From the NCBI GenBank assembly GCA_963726825.1, contig CAVSDT010000002.1, positions 434,001 to 498,000 of the forward strand: a stretch of 64,000 nt of DNA. Direction: 5' to 3'. The DNA comes from DATLGB01 sp963726825 (lineage in GTDB: Bacteria > Actinomycetota > Thermoleophilia > Solirubrobacterales > Solirubrobacteraceae). The first letter of the stretch is position 1. Every line of letters starts with the position of its first letter. The position numbers and the translations under genes are program-made. Below are positions 1-7,872 of this stretch, piece after piece. The notes below the pieces were generated by a model, which saw only the letters and a program-made list of their open reading frames with translations, did no database searches and was not told the DNA's origin.

Positions 1-31
1 AGTCTGTCCGACCGACCGCGGGGACGCGGCC

Positions 32-271
32 CTAGTGGTGCTCAGCGGGGAGTTCGCCCGTCTCGCGCACGGCGGCACGGATCCACACGACGGTGGTGAC
101 GAGGAACAGGGCGAGGCCGGAGACGAGGAACGGCAGGCCCTCGGTGACGCCGATGATGGAGATCGCGAGGCCGACGCAGTTCAGGACCGGCAGCAGGCTC
201 GGCGCCGGCATGTGGATGTGCTCGCCGGCGGGCGAGGCGTCGGTCTCGACGGGGGGGTGACGGTCGCTCAT
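32..271 (-). CDS. Small two-TM membrane protein at the end of the cytochrome oxidase operon
   Basis: The 79-aa product has a polar N-terminus of about 25 residues followed by two hydrophobic segments (roughly residues 27-45 and 48-65) and a short charged tail. It is the last visible gene of the minus-strand ctaC-ctaD-ctaB cluster. Its start lies 1 nt past the stop of the 36-aa ORF upstream, so the two are almost certainly co-translated. Position and topology suggest a small accessory subunit or assembly factor of the aa3 oxidase, comparable in size to actinobacterial subunit IV-type proteins. I do not recognise a specific family, so the oxidase link rests on context only. Confidence 0.7.
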   Translation of the reverse strand: MSDRHPPVETDASPAGEHIHMPAPSLLPVLNCVGLAISIIGVTEGLPFLVSGLALFLVTTVVWIRAAVRETGELPAEHH

Positions 272-272
272 G

Positions 273-383
273 TCAGGCGTTGTAGATCAGGGCCGCGACG
301 AACGTCAGGCCGAAGATGATCAGGCAGATCGCGGCCGTGAAGAGCGCGGTCTTGAGGTTCTTGCGGGCGAGCTTGCGGTCCAT
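273..383 (-). CDS. 36-aa single-TM protein, cox operon
   Basis: This very short ORF starts at an ATG complementary to 381-383 and stops at 273-275. The product begins MDRKLARKNLKTALF and continues with one hydrophobic helix (about residues 12-33), i.e. a basic N-terminus then a membrane anchor. It fills the gap between ctaB (start 1307, stop 396) and the 79-aa membrane protein (start 271) with almost no spare bases. That is the expected arrangement for a real operonic small protein. A minor structural subunit of the oxidase is likely, but function is inferred only from position. Confidence 0.6.
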   Translation of the reverse strand: MDRKLARKNLKTALFTAAICLIIFGLTFVAALIYNA

Positions 384-395
384 GCGAGGCGGATC

Positions 396-1307
396 CTATC
401 CGAGCAGCTGGGCGTCGAGCACCATGGCGCAGAACAGCAGCGCCAGGTAGCCGAGGGAGAACAGGTACGTGCGCAGCGCGGCGGGGCGGGTGCCCGCGCG
501 CTGCAGCCGCACCGACAGCACCAGGAAGGCGATGCCGAGCGGGAGGGCGAAGGCGGCGTAGAGCGCGCCGAAGAAGCCGAACAGCACCGGCAGCAGCGTC
601 AGCACGACGAGCAGCACGGTGTAGAGGACGATCTGGCGGCGGGTCTCGACCTCACCGCGCACGACGGGCATCATCGGCACGCCGACGGCCGCGTACTCGT
701 CCTTCATCAGCAGCGAGAGCGCCCAGAAGTGCGGGGGCGTCCAGTAGAAGACGATCGCGAACAGGTACCAGGCCGCCGGATCGACGTGCCCGGCCACCGC
801 GGCCCAGCCGACGAGCGGCGGGATCGCGCCCGCGGCACCGCCGATGACGATGTTCTGCGGGGTGCGGCGCTTCAGCCACGCGGTGTAGACGCCCGTGTAG
901 CCGACGAAGCCGGCGAAGGAGAGGGACGCGGCGAGCACGTTGACCGTGGCCGACATCCAGACGAACGACAGCGCCGCGAGGGCGAAGCCGAAGGCGTAGG
1001 CGGCGCGGGGGGTGACCCGGCCGGCGGGCACGGGCCGGTCGGCCGTGCGCGCCATCCGCGCGTCGATGTCGCGGTCGAAGGCGTGGTTGACCGCGCCGGC
1101 GCCCCCGGCGGACAGGTAGCCGCCGAGGCAGGTGGCCAGCACGAGCGCGACGGACGGGTCGCCCGCCACGTACATCGTGGTGACCGTGGTCAGCAGCAGG
1201 AGGCTCTGGACCTTCGGCTTGGTCAGGCCGACGTAGTCGGCCAGGACCTGGCGGGCGGCCGACTGGGGGACCGCCCGCGGTGCTGCGGTGTACTGCGACG
1301 CCTCCAC
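396..1307 (-). CDS. ctaB: Protoheme IX farnesyltransferase (heme O synthase)
   Basis: CtaB/CyoE is a UbiA-superfamily integral membrane enzyme that transfers the farnesyl group of farnesyl-PP to heme b, giving heme O, the precursor of the heme a used by the neighbouring oxidase. The 303-aa length and about nine hydrophobic segments fit the family. The prenyl-PP/Mg2+-binding region is visible as VNHAFDRDIDARMART (N-x3-DxDxR type). The N-terminal DYVGLTKPKV is the usual family opening. The gene begins 12 nt downstream of the ctaD stop and is clearly part of the ctaC-ctaD-ctaB operon. Confidence 0.95.
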   Translation of the reverse strand: MEASQYTAAPRAVPQSAARQVLADYVGLTKPKVQSLLLLTTVTTMYVAGDPSVALVLATCLGGYLSAGGAGAVNHAFDRDIDARMARTADRPVPAGRVTPRAAYAFGFALAALSFVWMSATVNVLAASLSFAGFVGYTGVYTAWLKRRTPQNIVIGGAAGAIPPLVGWAAVAGHVDPAAWYLFAIVFYWTPPHFWALSLLMKDEYAAVGVPMMPVVRGEVETRRQIVLYTVLLVVLTLLPVLFGFFGALYAAFALPLGIAFLVLSVRLQRAGTRPAALRTYLFSLGYLALLFCAMVLDAQLLG

Positions 1308-1319
1308 GAGGGCGGGGGC

Positions 1320-3035
1320 CTAGTGCTCCGCCATGGCGCGGCTGGGCTTGTGGCGCTGCTCCTGGCCGGACTCCTGCTCGACCTGGCGGCGCAGGTCCTT
1401 CATCGGCTCGACGGAGCGGATGCGCGGGATCGAGTCGAAGTTGTGCTCCGGCGGGGGCGACGTCGTGTACCACTCGAGCGTGTTGGCCTTCCACGGGTCG
1501 CCACCGGCCCTCTTGCCCTTCTTGATGGCCGTGACCACGTTGATGATGGTCAGCAGGACCCCGAGGGCGAGGATGAACGAGCCGATCGTCGAGATCAGGT
1601 TGTACAGGCCCCAGTTGGCCGACGAGTCGTACTCGTAGACGCGGCGGGGCATGCCCGACAGACCCGCGGCGTGCTGGATCAGGAACGTGATGTGGAAGCC
1701 GGCGAAGACGAGCCAGAAGCCGGCCTTGCCGAGCCGCTCGGAGAGCATCCGGCCGGTCATCTTCGGGAACCAGTAGTACAGCGCGCTGAACATGCCGAAG
1801 GCGGCGGCGCCGAACGCCGTGTAGTGGAAGTGGGCGACGACGAAGTAGGTGTCCGTCAGCTGCCAGTCGACGGGGAAGACGGCGAGGAAGATGCCGGTGA
1901 TCCCGCCCATGAGGAACGTGAAGATGCCGGCCACCGCGTACAGGAGTGCGACCCGGTACTCGATCGTCCCGTACCAGAGCGTCCCGATCCAGTTGATGAT
2001 CTTGACGCCGGTCGGCACCGCGATCACGAAGGACGAGAGCATGAAGAACGCGAGCACGACGGTCGAGGTCGGCACCGCGAACATGTGGTGCGCCCACACG
2101 AGCAGGCCCAGGAAGGCGATGCCCGCGGTGGAGGCGGCGATCGCCTTGTAGCCGAAGATCGGCTTGCGGGCGAACACCGGCAGGACCTCGGAGAAGACGC
2201 CGAAGGCGGGGAGCACGAGGATGTAGACCTCGGGATGGCCGAAGAACCAGAACAGGTGCTGCCACAGCAGCGCCGATCCGCCCTCGGTCGGGTCGAAGAA
2301 GTGCGTGCCGAAGTTGCGGTCCAGCAGCAGCATCGTCACGGTCGCCGCCAGCGACGACAGCGCGATGACGACGAGGTAGGAGTAGATGAGCATCGCCCAC
2401 ACGAACAGGGGCAGCCGGCCCCAGCCCATGCCCTTGGCGCGCATGTTGTGGATCGTGGCGATGAAGTTGATCGAGCCGATGATCGACGACAGGCCGGTGA
2501 GGTGGACCATGTAGATCCAGGCCTCCTGGCCGTTGGACGCCGAGTAGTCGCGCGAGGAGAGCGGGACGTAGGAGAACCAGCCGGCCTCGGGCGGCGTGAA
2601 CAGCAGCGACGCGTACAGCGTCAGGCCGCCGAACAGGTACATCCAGTACGACCAGGCGTTCAGCCGCGGGAAGGCGACGTCGCGCGCACCCAGCATCAGC
2701 GGGAGCAGGTAGTTCGTGAAGCCGGCCCAGACCGGGACGATGACCAGGAAGATCATCGTCGTCCCGTGCAGGGTCATGATCTGGTTGTACTTCTCCGGCG
2801 ACAGCAGGGAGTTGTCCGGCACGCCCAGCTGCAGGCGCATCAGGAGCGCCTCGATGCCGCCGATCACGAAGAAGATCGCGACCGTCCAGAGGTACATGAT
2901 CCCGATCTTCTTGTGATCGGTCGTCGTGATCCACGAGGTCCAGCCCTGCGGCCGGTCGACGTCGTGGGCGATGATCTCCGGACGTGCGCGCGTCGCCGTG
3001 CTCGTGTCCGTGCGGGTATCAGCGGTGATGCTCAT
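1320..3035 (-). CDS. ctaD: Cytochrome c oxidase subunit I
   Basis: This is the catalytic subunit of the aa3-type terminal oxidase (heme a, heme a3-CuB, proton pumping). Diagnostic stretches include WFFGHPEVYILVLPAFG (CuB His and the His-Tyr pair), HHMFAVPTST (CuB histidines), the K-channel region VKIINWIGT and HFHYTAFGAAAFG (heme a and a3 axial histidines). Twelve hydrophobic helices fit. I place the start at the ATG at 3035 rather than further upstream. It lies 4 nt after the ctaC stop and has an AGGA motif about 11 nt before it inside the ctaC 3' end. The resulting 571 aa is normal for the family. Confidence 0.96.
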   Translation of the reverse strand: MSITADTRTDTSTATRARPEIIAHDVDRPQGWTSWITTTDHKKIGIMYLWTVAIFFVIGGIEALLMRLQLGVPDNSLLSPEKYNQIMTLHGTTMIFLVIVPVWAGFTNYLLPLMLGARDVAFPRLNAWSYWMYLFGGLTLYASLLFTPPEAGWFSYVPLSSRDYSASNGQEAWIYMVHLTGLSSIIGSINFIATIHNMRAKGMGWGRLPLFVWAMLIYSYLVVIALSSLAATVTMLLLDRNFGTHFFDPTEGGSALLWQHLFWFFGHPEVYILVLPAFGVFSEVLPVFARKPIFGYKAIAASTAGIAFLGLLVWAHHMFAVPTSTVVLAFFMLSSFVIAVPTGVKIINWIGTLWYGTIEYRVALLYAVAGIFTFLMGGITGIFLAVFPVDWQLTDTYFVVAHFHYTAFGAAAFGMFSALYYWFPKMTGRMLSERLGKAGFWLVFAGFHITFLIQHAAGLSGMPRRVYEYDSSANWGLYNLISTIGSFILALGVLLTIINVVTAIKKGKRAGGDPWKANTLEWYTTSPPPEHNFDSIPRIRSVEPMKDLRRQVEQESGQEQRHKPSRAMAEH

Positions 3036-3039
3036 GAAG

Positions 3040-3903
3040 TCACTGGTCCTCGTAGCGCGGACGGGCGGCATCGCGGGCGTTGGCCGCGTCGGTCAGGCGC
3101 TTGGCCTGTGCGGCGTACCAGCGCTCGTACTCGTCGGGCGGGATGGCGCGGACCCGGGCGAGCATGTTCGCGTGGTTGCGACCGCAGAGCTCGGCGCACT
3201 GCCCCTGGTAGGTGCCGACCTTGGCCTTGAACCACGTCTTGTTCGTGTACCCCGGGATGGCGTCGAACTTGCCGCCGAGCTTCGGGATCCACCAGGAGTG
3301 GTTGACGTCGTCGGCGGTGATGTCGAGCGTCACCGTCGTGTTGGCCGGCACGACCATCTCGTAGATGGAGTAGACCTTCTCGGCGCCCGGGTACTGGAAG
3401 CGCCAGGCGTACTGCTGACCGTCGACCTTGATGTTGAGCGCCTTCCCGCTGGGCGGATCGGGCTGGTCGGTCGAGGCGTAGAGCGTGCCGCTGGAGGACC
3501 CCGACGCGAGCTGGAACCCGTTCTCGCCCGTGGCCTCCGGGTTCTTGATGCCCGGGAGCATGACGAAGGTCACGACCGTGAGGAAGACGAGGATGGCGGC
3601 GGCGCCGATGGTGCAGCCGATCTCGAAGCGGGTGTTGCCGTGGATCTGGCGTGCGACCCGGCCGTCACCGGCCTTGAACTTGATCACCGCATAGATGAGC
3701 GCCCCGCCGACCACGGCGAAGACGACCAGCGCCATGGCGAAGATCAGCCAGTAGAGCGTGTGGATGCGGTCCGCGTTGGGGGACCCGCCCGATTCGGGCG
3801 ACAGGAGGCCCGCATGGGCGGGGGCGCTGACGAGCAGCGACGCCCCGATGGCGGCGGACGTGGCGAGGCCGCCAAGGCGGCGCGGGGAGATCGACGGGCG
3901 CAA
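3040..3903 (-). CDS. ctaC: Cytochrome c oxidase subunit II, CuA-binding
   Basis: Subunit II takes electrons from cytochrome c and passes them to subunit I. The 287-aa protein has an N-terminal signal or first hydrophobic segment ending near SAPAHA, then a transmembrane helix (LYWLIFAMALVVFAVVGG) and a periplasmic cupredoxin domain. The CuA ligands are intact in CAELCGRNHANM (residues 236-247). The start is a TTG, preceded by TAGGAT 10 nt upstream, as for many starts in this window. It is the first gene of the oxidase operon. No heme-binding CXXCH is present, so this is the CuA-only type. Confidence 0.95.
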   Translation of the reverse strand: MRPSISPRRLGGLATSAAIGASLLVSAPAHAGLLSPESGGSPNADRIHTLYWLIFAMALVVFAVVGGALIYAVIKFKAGDGRVARQIHGNTRFEIGCTIGAAAILVFLTVVTFVMLPGIKNPEATGENGFQLASGSSSGTLYASTDQPDPPSGKALNIKVDGQQYAWRFQYPGAEKVYSIYEMVVPANTTVTLDITADDVNHSWWIPKLGGKFDAIPGYTNKTWFKAKVGTYQGQCAELCGRNHANMLARVRAIPPDEYERWYAAQAKRLTDAANARDAARPRYEDQ

Positions 3904-3913
3904 AGCGAGGCGA

Positions 3914-3919
3914 ATCCTA
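3914..3919 (-). promoter_or_regulatory. -10 box for leaderless ctaC transcript
   Basis: The minus strand reads TAGGAT here and the ctaC TTG start follows after 10 nt. It fits the TANNNT -10 consensus seen before many starts in the window and supports the choice of the rare TTG start. No clear -35 hexamer is seen. Confidence 0.5.
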
Positions 3920-3965
3920 CAGCCGCGACGGACGCGCCGACGCCCGGTGGGTCAGGAACGCGTCT

Positions 3966-4766
3966 TTAGGCACCTTTGAACCCCGGCGCGCGCTTCTCCA
4001 GGAAGGCCATGACCCCCTCCTTGAAGTCGTCGGAGGCGGCCATCCGCTCCTGGATCGCGCACTCCACCTCCAGCTGCTCGGCGAGGCCCGCGAAGGTCCA
4101 GGCGTTGAGCTGCTCCTTCGTGCCGGCGAAGGACCCGGTCGGTCCGGCCGCCAGGCGGGTGGCCAGCGCGTCGACCTCCGCGGGGAAGTCCGCGTCGCCG
4201 TGGACGCGGTTGATCATGCCCCACTCCAGCGCCCGCGCGGCGCCGATGCGCTCGCCGAGCATCGCCATCTCGGCGGCGCGCGGCAGCCCGATGCGGGTGG
4301 GCAGGAACGCGGAGGACCCGCCGTCGGGGACCAGGCCGATGTTGACGAAGGCCAGCAGGAAGTAGGCGCGCTCGTGGGCCACCACGAGGTCGCAGGCCAG
4401 CGCGAGGGAGCAGCCGATGCCCACGGCGGCGCCGTTGACCGCCGCGATCACGGGCTTGGGGAGCTCCCGGATCCCGAGGATGATCGGGTGATAGAGCTCA
4501 CGCAGCGCCTTGCCGACGTCCGGCACGCCGGCGTCGGTGAGGTCGAAGCCCTGCCGCAGGTCGGCCCCGGAGGAGAACGCCCTGCCGGCGCCCGTGATGA
4601 CCACCGCGCGCACGTCGTCGGCCTGCGCGTCCTCGAGGGCGGCGAGCATGTCGTGGCCGAACTGCGTGTTCCACGCGTTCATCGACTCGGGCCGGTTGAG
4701 CTCGATCCGCAGCTCCCCGCCCCTGCGATGGACGTTGACGGTGTCGTAGGCCTGCTGGAGCTCCAT
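3966..4766 (-). CDS. Enoyl-CoA hydratase/isomerase family protein (PaaG-like)
   Basis: This is a crotonase-fold enzyme of 266 aa acting on CoA thioesters. The oxyanion-hole segments are ITGAGRAFSSGADL and KPVIAAVNGAAVGIG. In the third signature, FVNIGLVPDGG, the usual hydratase glutamate position carries Asp. That pattern matches PaaG-type isomerases and related beta-oxidation enzymes better than classic hydratases. A TAGGAT box lies 6 nt upstream of the ATG, so the gene is probably transcribed alone as a leaderless mRNA. It is divergent from the PAP2 gene at 4810. The exact substrate cannot be told. Confidence 0.85.
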   Translation of the reverse strand: MELQQAYDTVNVHRRGGELRIELNRPESMNAWNTQFGHDMLAALEDAQADDVRAVVITGAGRAFSSGADLRQGFDLTDAGVPDVGKALRELYHPIILGIRELPKPVIAAVNGAAVGIGCSLALACDLVVAHERAYFLLAFVNIGLVPDGGSSAFLPTRIGLPRAAEMAMLGERIGAARALEWGMINRVHGDADFPAEVDALATRLAAGPTGSFAGTKEQLNAWTFAGLAEQLEVECAIQERMAASDDFKEGVMAFLEKRAPGFKGA

Positions 4767-4809
4767 GGCGCGATCCTAATCCGGCCTGCGCCGGTAGGCT
4801 CTCGCGGTC

Positions 4810-5745
4810 GTGCGCCGTCGCCCCTGGCTCATCCGCGCGACGGCTGCAACCGTGCTCGCCGCAGGCGTGGCGGCCCCGGTCGCCCGCCGTCGTCTCAAGC
4901 TGCCCCCCGCCGCGGTGCTGGGTCCCGCCGCGGCCGCGCCGCTGGCGCTCTGCGTGCTCGTCCCGCGCACCCGCGCGCGGGACGTGGCCGCCTGCGTGCT
5001 GCAGATGTGGGCCTACCTCGCCGCCTACGAGATGCCCAACGACGACCCGGAGGCGCTCCGCGACCGGGTCCACGTCACCTACCCGCTGGCCTTCGACAAG
5101 CGGGTCGGCTTCGGCACCGTCCCGACGGTCCGCCTCCAGCGCGCCTTCGCGCGGCCGGGGAGCTTCCGGCGCTTCGAGAAGGTGCTCGTCTGGAGCCACT
5201 GGGTCTGGTTCATGGTCCCGCACGGGACGATGGCCTTCCTGCTGCTGCGCGACCGCGAGGCGTTCCCGCGCGCCGCCGTGCGCATGTACGGCACGTTCGA
5301 CATCGGGGTGATCGCCTACTGGCTGTATCCGACCGCCCCGCCCTGGTACGCCAAGGACCACCACCTGCTCGAGGACGGCCGCACGCCGGAGCTGCGTCGC
5401 ATGATGGTCGAGTACGGCGAGGACTTCTGGAAGTCCGGCTGGGCCCCGCTGTACGGCTTCCTCGGCGGCAACCCGCTCGCCGCGATGCCGTCGCTGCACT
5501 TCGCGACGTCCGTCACCGCGGCGCGGCTGCTCGCCGAGACCGGCCCCGTCGCGGGCGCGCTCGGGTGGAGCTACGCGGCGACGCTCGGCCTCGCCCTCGT
5601 CTACCTCGGCGAGCACTACGTGGCCGATCTGGCCGCGGGCTGGGTGCTCACGGAGGCGGTGCGGGTCGGGGCGCCGCGCATGTCCGGTCCCGTCGACGCC
5701 CTCTCGGGTCTGCTGCAGCGACTCGAGCGCCGGGCGGCCTGGTGA
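4810..5745 (+). CDS. PAP2 (inositol phosphotransferase-type) membrane phosphatase
   Basis: This is a 311-aa multi-spanning membrane protein of the PAP2 superfamily, the AUR1/inositol-phosphorylceramide-synthase-like branch. The catalytic region is visible as AAMPSLHFATS (SxxxH motif) followed by YLGEHYVADLAAG (HxxxD motif). A third segment, PTAPPWYAKD, is typical of the same branch. Start is GTG at 4810 with TAGGCT 9 nt before it. The next gene overlaps its stop by 4 nt (GTGA), so the two membrane proteins are translationally coupled. A role in lipid phosphate or lipid-linked glycan metabolism is likely; the substrate is unknown. Confidence 0.85.
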   Translation: MRRRPWLIRATAATVLAAGVAAPVARRRLKLPPAAVLGPAAAAPLALCVLVPRTRARDVAACVLQMWAYLAAYEMPNDDPEALRDRVHVTYPLAFDKRVGFGTVPTVRLQRAFARPGSFRRFEKVLVWSHWVWFMVPHGTMAFLLLRDREAFPRAAVRMYGTFDIGVIAYWLYPTAPPWYAKDHHLLEDGRTPELRRMMVEYGEDFWKSGWAPLYGFLGGNPLAAMPSLHFATSVTAARLLAETGPVAGALGWSYAATLGLALVYLGEHYVADLAAGWVLTEAVRVGAPRMSGPVDALSGLLQRLERRAAW

Positions 5746-6848
5746 CGACGCGCATGGCCGAGCCGACCACGCCACCGGCAGGGATCGGGAACGAGGCGGT
5801 CGCCGACGACGACGCCGGCCTCTCCCTCCAGGTCTCCGGCCGCAAGCTCGCGCTCCTGGGCGTGATCGTCGTCGCCTCGCTGGGGCTGCTGTACGTGCTC
5901 CTGCCGCAGCTCGCGGGGCTCGACGACACCTGGCGCCGGCTCGAAGACGGCTCCCCGTGGTGGCTCGGCCTCGGCGCGGTGCTGACCGTCGGGATGTTCA
6001 CCGGCTACGTGTTCACCTTCCGCACCGTCTACCGCGAGGCGGCGCTCTCGCGCCGGGACTCGTGGACGATCTGCCTCGCCGCGCTGGCCGCGAGCCGCCT
6101 GCTCGCCGCCGGCGGCGCGGGCGGGCTCGTCCTGCAGGCCTGGGCGCTGCGCCGCCGCGGCCTGGCGCCGCGCCGCGTGGCCGACCGCACCGTGGCCTTC
6201 CTCGTCCTGCAGTACGTGATCTACACGCTGTGCGTCGTCGTGTTCGGCTACGCGCTGCACTACGGCCTGCTGCCCGGGCGTGCGCCCTGGGTGATGACGT
6301 TCCTCCCCGCGACCATCGCGCTCGTCGTCACCGCCCTGGGGCTGTCGCTCGGGTTCGTGTCCCCGAACCTGCAGCGGCGGCTGTCCTCCTGGGCGGCGCG
6401 CGAGGGCGGCTCCCGCCCCCGGCGGCTCGTCGCCAGGGCGGCCGTGCTGCCGACCGTGGCCGGCGCCGGGGTGCGCGACGCGATGCATCACCTGCGCGCC
6501 GGTGACCGCGCGGTGCTCGGCGCGATCGTCTTCTGGGCGGCCCAGCTCGCAGCGCTCGCGGCGTGCTTCGAGGCCTTCGGCGAGGTCCCCCCGGTGGCCG
6601 TGCTGGTCGTCGGCTTCTTCGTCGGGATGCTCGGCAACCTCCTGCCGCTCCCTGGCGGGATCGGCGGCGTCGACGGGGGGATGTTCGGCGCCTACGCCGC
6701 CTTCGGCGTCGACCTCGGGACGGCCGCCGTGGCCATCCTCGCCTACCGGGCGTTCACCTTCTGGCTGCCCACCCTGCCCGGCGCGTTCGCCTACTTCCGC
6801 CTGCGCAGGACCGTCGAGCGGTGGCGCGCATCCCCTAGCTATCCTTAG
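5742..6848 (+). CDS. UPF0104 / lysylphosphatidylglycerol synthase TM-region (flippase-like) protein
   Basis: This 368-aa integral membrane protein has about eight hydrophobic helices. The pattern is that of the LPG_synthase_TM (UPF0104) family: LAALAASRLLAAGGAGG near residue 110 and VGMLGNLLPLPGGIGGVDGG near residue 290. The soluble aminoacyltransferase domain of MprF is absent. I use the GTG at 5742 that overlaps the upstream stop (GTGA); an ATG at 5754 is the alternative start. Coupling to a PAP2 phosphatase suggests both act on polyprenyl or phospholipid intermediates, perhaps as a lipid flippase and phosphatase. That role is inferred. Confidence 0.8.
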   Translation: MTTRMAEPTTPPAGIGNEAVADDDAGLSLQVSGRKLALLGVIVVASLGLLYVLLPQLAGLDDTWRRLEDGSPWWLGLGAVLTVGMFTGYVFTFRTVYREAALSRRDSWTICLAALAASRLLAAGGAGGLVLQAWALRRRGLAPRRVADRTVAFLVLQYVIYTLCVVVFGYALHYGLLPGRAPWVMTFLPATIALVVTALGLSLGFVSPNLQRRLSSWAAREGGSRPRRLVARAAVLPTVAGAGVRDAMHHLRAGDRAVLGAIVFWAAQLAALAACFEAFGEVPPVAVLVVGFFVGMLGNLLPLPGGIGGVDGGMFGAYAAFGVDLGTAAVAILAYRAFTFWLPTLPGAFAYFRLRRTVERWRASPSYP

Positions 6849-6855
6849 TGAAGCA

Positions 6856-7866
6856 ATGGACGACCAGATCGAGAACGTCATCATCGTGGGGAGCGGGCCG
6901 GCGGGGTACACCGCGGCGCTCTACACCGCGCGCGCCAATCTCAACCCCCTCGTGATCGAGGGGTGGATGTGGGGCGGGCTGCTGCAACAGACCACGGACG
7001 TCGAGAACTACCCGGGCTTCAAGGACGGGATCATGGGCCCGCAGCTCATGCAGACCATGCGCGACCAGGCCGAGCGCTTCGGCGCGCGCCTGGAGACCGA
7101 TCTCGCCACGAAGATCGAGCCGGCGACCGCGCCCGGCGAGCCGCACACCGTCTGGGTCGGCGACGAGAAGCACCTCGCGCGCACGGTCATCCTCGCCATG
7201 GGCGCCGAGCACAAGAAGCTCGGCATCCCGGGGGAGGAGGAGCTCGGCGGCCGCGGCGTCTCCTACTGCGCCACCTGCGACGCCGCGTTCTTCAAGGACA
7301 AGCCGACGATGATCGTGGGCGGCGGCGACTCCGCGATGGAGGAGGCGATCTTCCTGGCGAAGTTCGCGTCCAAGGTCGTCGTCGTGCACCGCCGCGACGA
7401 GTTCCGCGCCTCCAAGATCATGCTCGAGCGCGCACGGGCCGCCGAGAACCTCGAGCTGCTCACCCCCTACGCCGTCGAGGCGCTGGAGGCCGGCGAGGAC
7501 GGCAAGGCCCTCCAGGTCGCGAAGCTGCGCAACACCGAGGACGGGTCGGAGCGCGAGATGGAGGTCTCCGGCGCGTTCATCGCGATCGGCCACGAGCCGC
7601 AGTCGGCGCTCGTCGACGCCTTCGTCGAGGTCGACGACGAGGCCTACGTCAAGACCGAGGGCAAGTCCACGCGCACGAACGTCCCCGGCATCTTCGCCGC
7701 GGGCGACCTCGTCGACCACACCTACCGCCAGGCCATCACGGCCGCCGGCTCCGGCTGCCAGGCGGCGCTGGACGCCGAGTGGTACCTGCGCGACACCCCC
7801 GCGGTCCCGACGCCCGAGGCCCTCGAGGGCACGGGCGACCTGGCCGAGCAGGCCTGGGTCTCCTAG
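6856..7866 (+). CDS. trxB: Thioredoxin-disulfide reductase
   Basis: This NADPH-dependent flavoenzyme reduces thioredoxin in the cytoplasm. The 336-aa protein has the FAD motif IIVGSGPAGYTAALYTAR at the N-terminus, the redox-active CATC at residues 138-141, an NADPH-binding MIVGGGDSAMEEA segment and the C-terminal FAD motif GIFAAGDLVDHTYRQAITAAG, all in the standard low-molecular-weight TrxB order. The ATG start is preceded by TATCCT 10 nt upstream, which overlaps the 3' end of the flippase-like gene. No thioredoxin gene is adjacent. Confidence 0.95.
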   Translation: MDDQIENVIIVGSGPAGYTAALYTARANLNPLVIEGWMWGGLLQQTTDVENYPGFKDGIMGPQLMQTMRDQAERFGARLETDLATKIEPATAPGEPHTVWVGDEKHLARTVILAMGAEHKKLGIPGEEELGGRGVSYCATCDAAFFKDKPTMIVGGGDSAMEEAIFLAKFASKVVVVHRRDEFRASKIMLERARAAENLELLTPYAVEALEAGEDGKALQVAKLRNTEDGSEREMEVSGAFIAIGHEPQSALVDAFVEVDDEAYVKTEGKSTRTNVPGIFAAGDLVDHTYRQAITAAGSGCQAALDAEWYLRDTPAVPTPEALEGTGDLAEQAWVS

Positions 7867-7872
7867 GGGGCC

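Noticed and set aside
270..3230. 986-codon open frame on the plus strand opposite the cox operon
   Set aside because: It is antisense to ctaB, ctaD and ctaC, rich in Arg, Glu, Gly and Asp with no hydrophobic pattern, as expected from the complement of GC-rich codons. The same holds for the other long antisense frames (e.g. 652-2934, 52825-55443 and 56034-59135).
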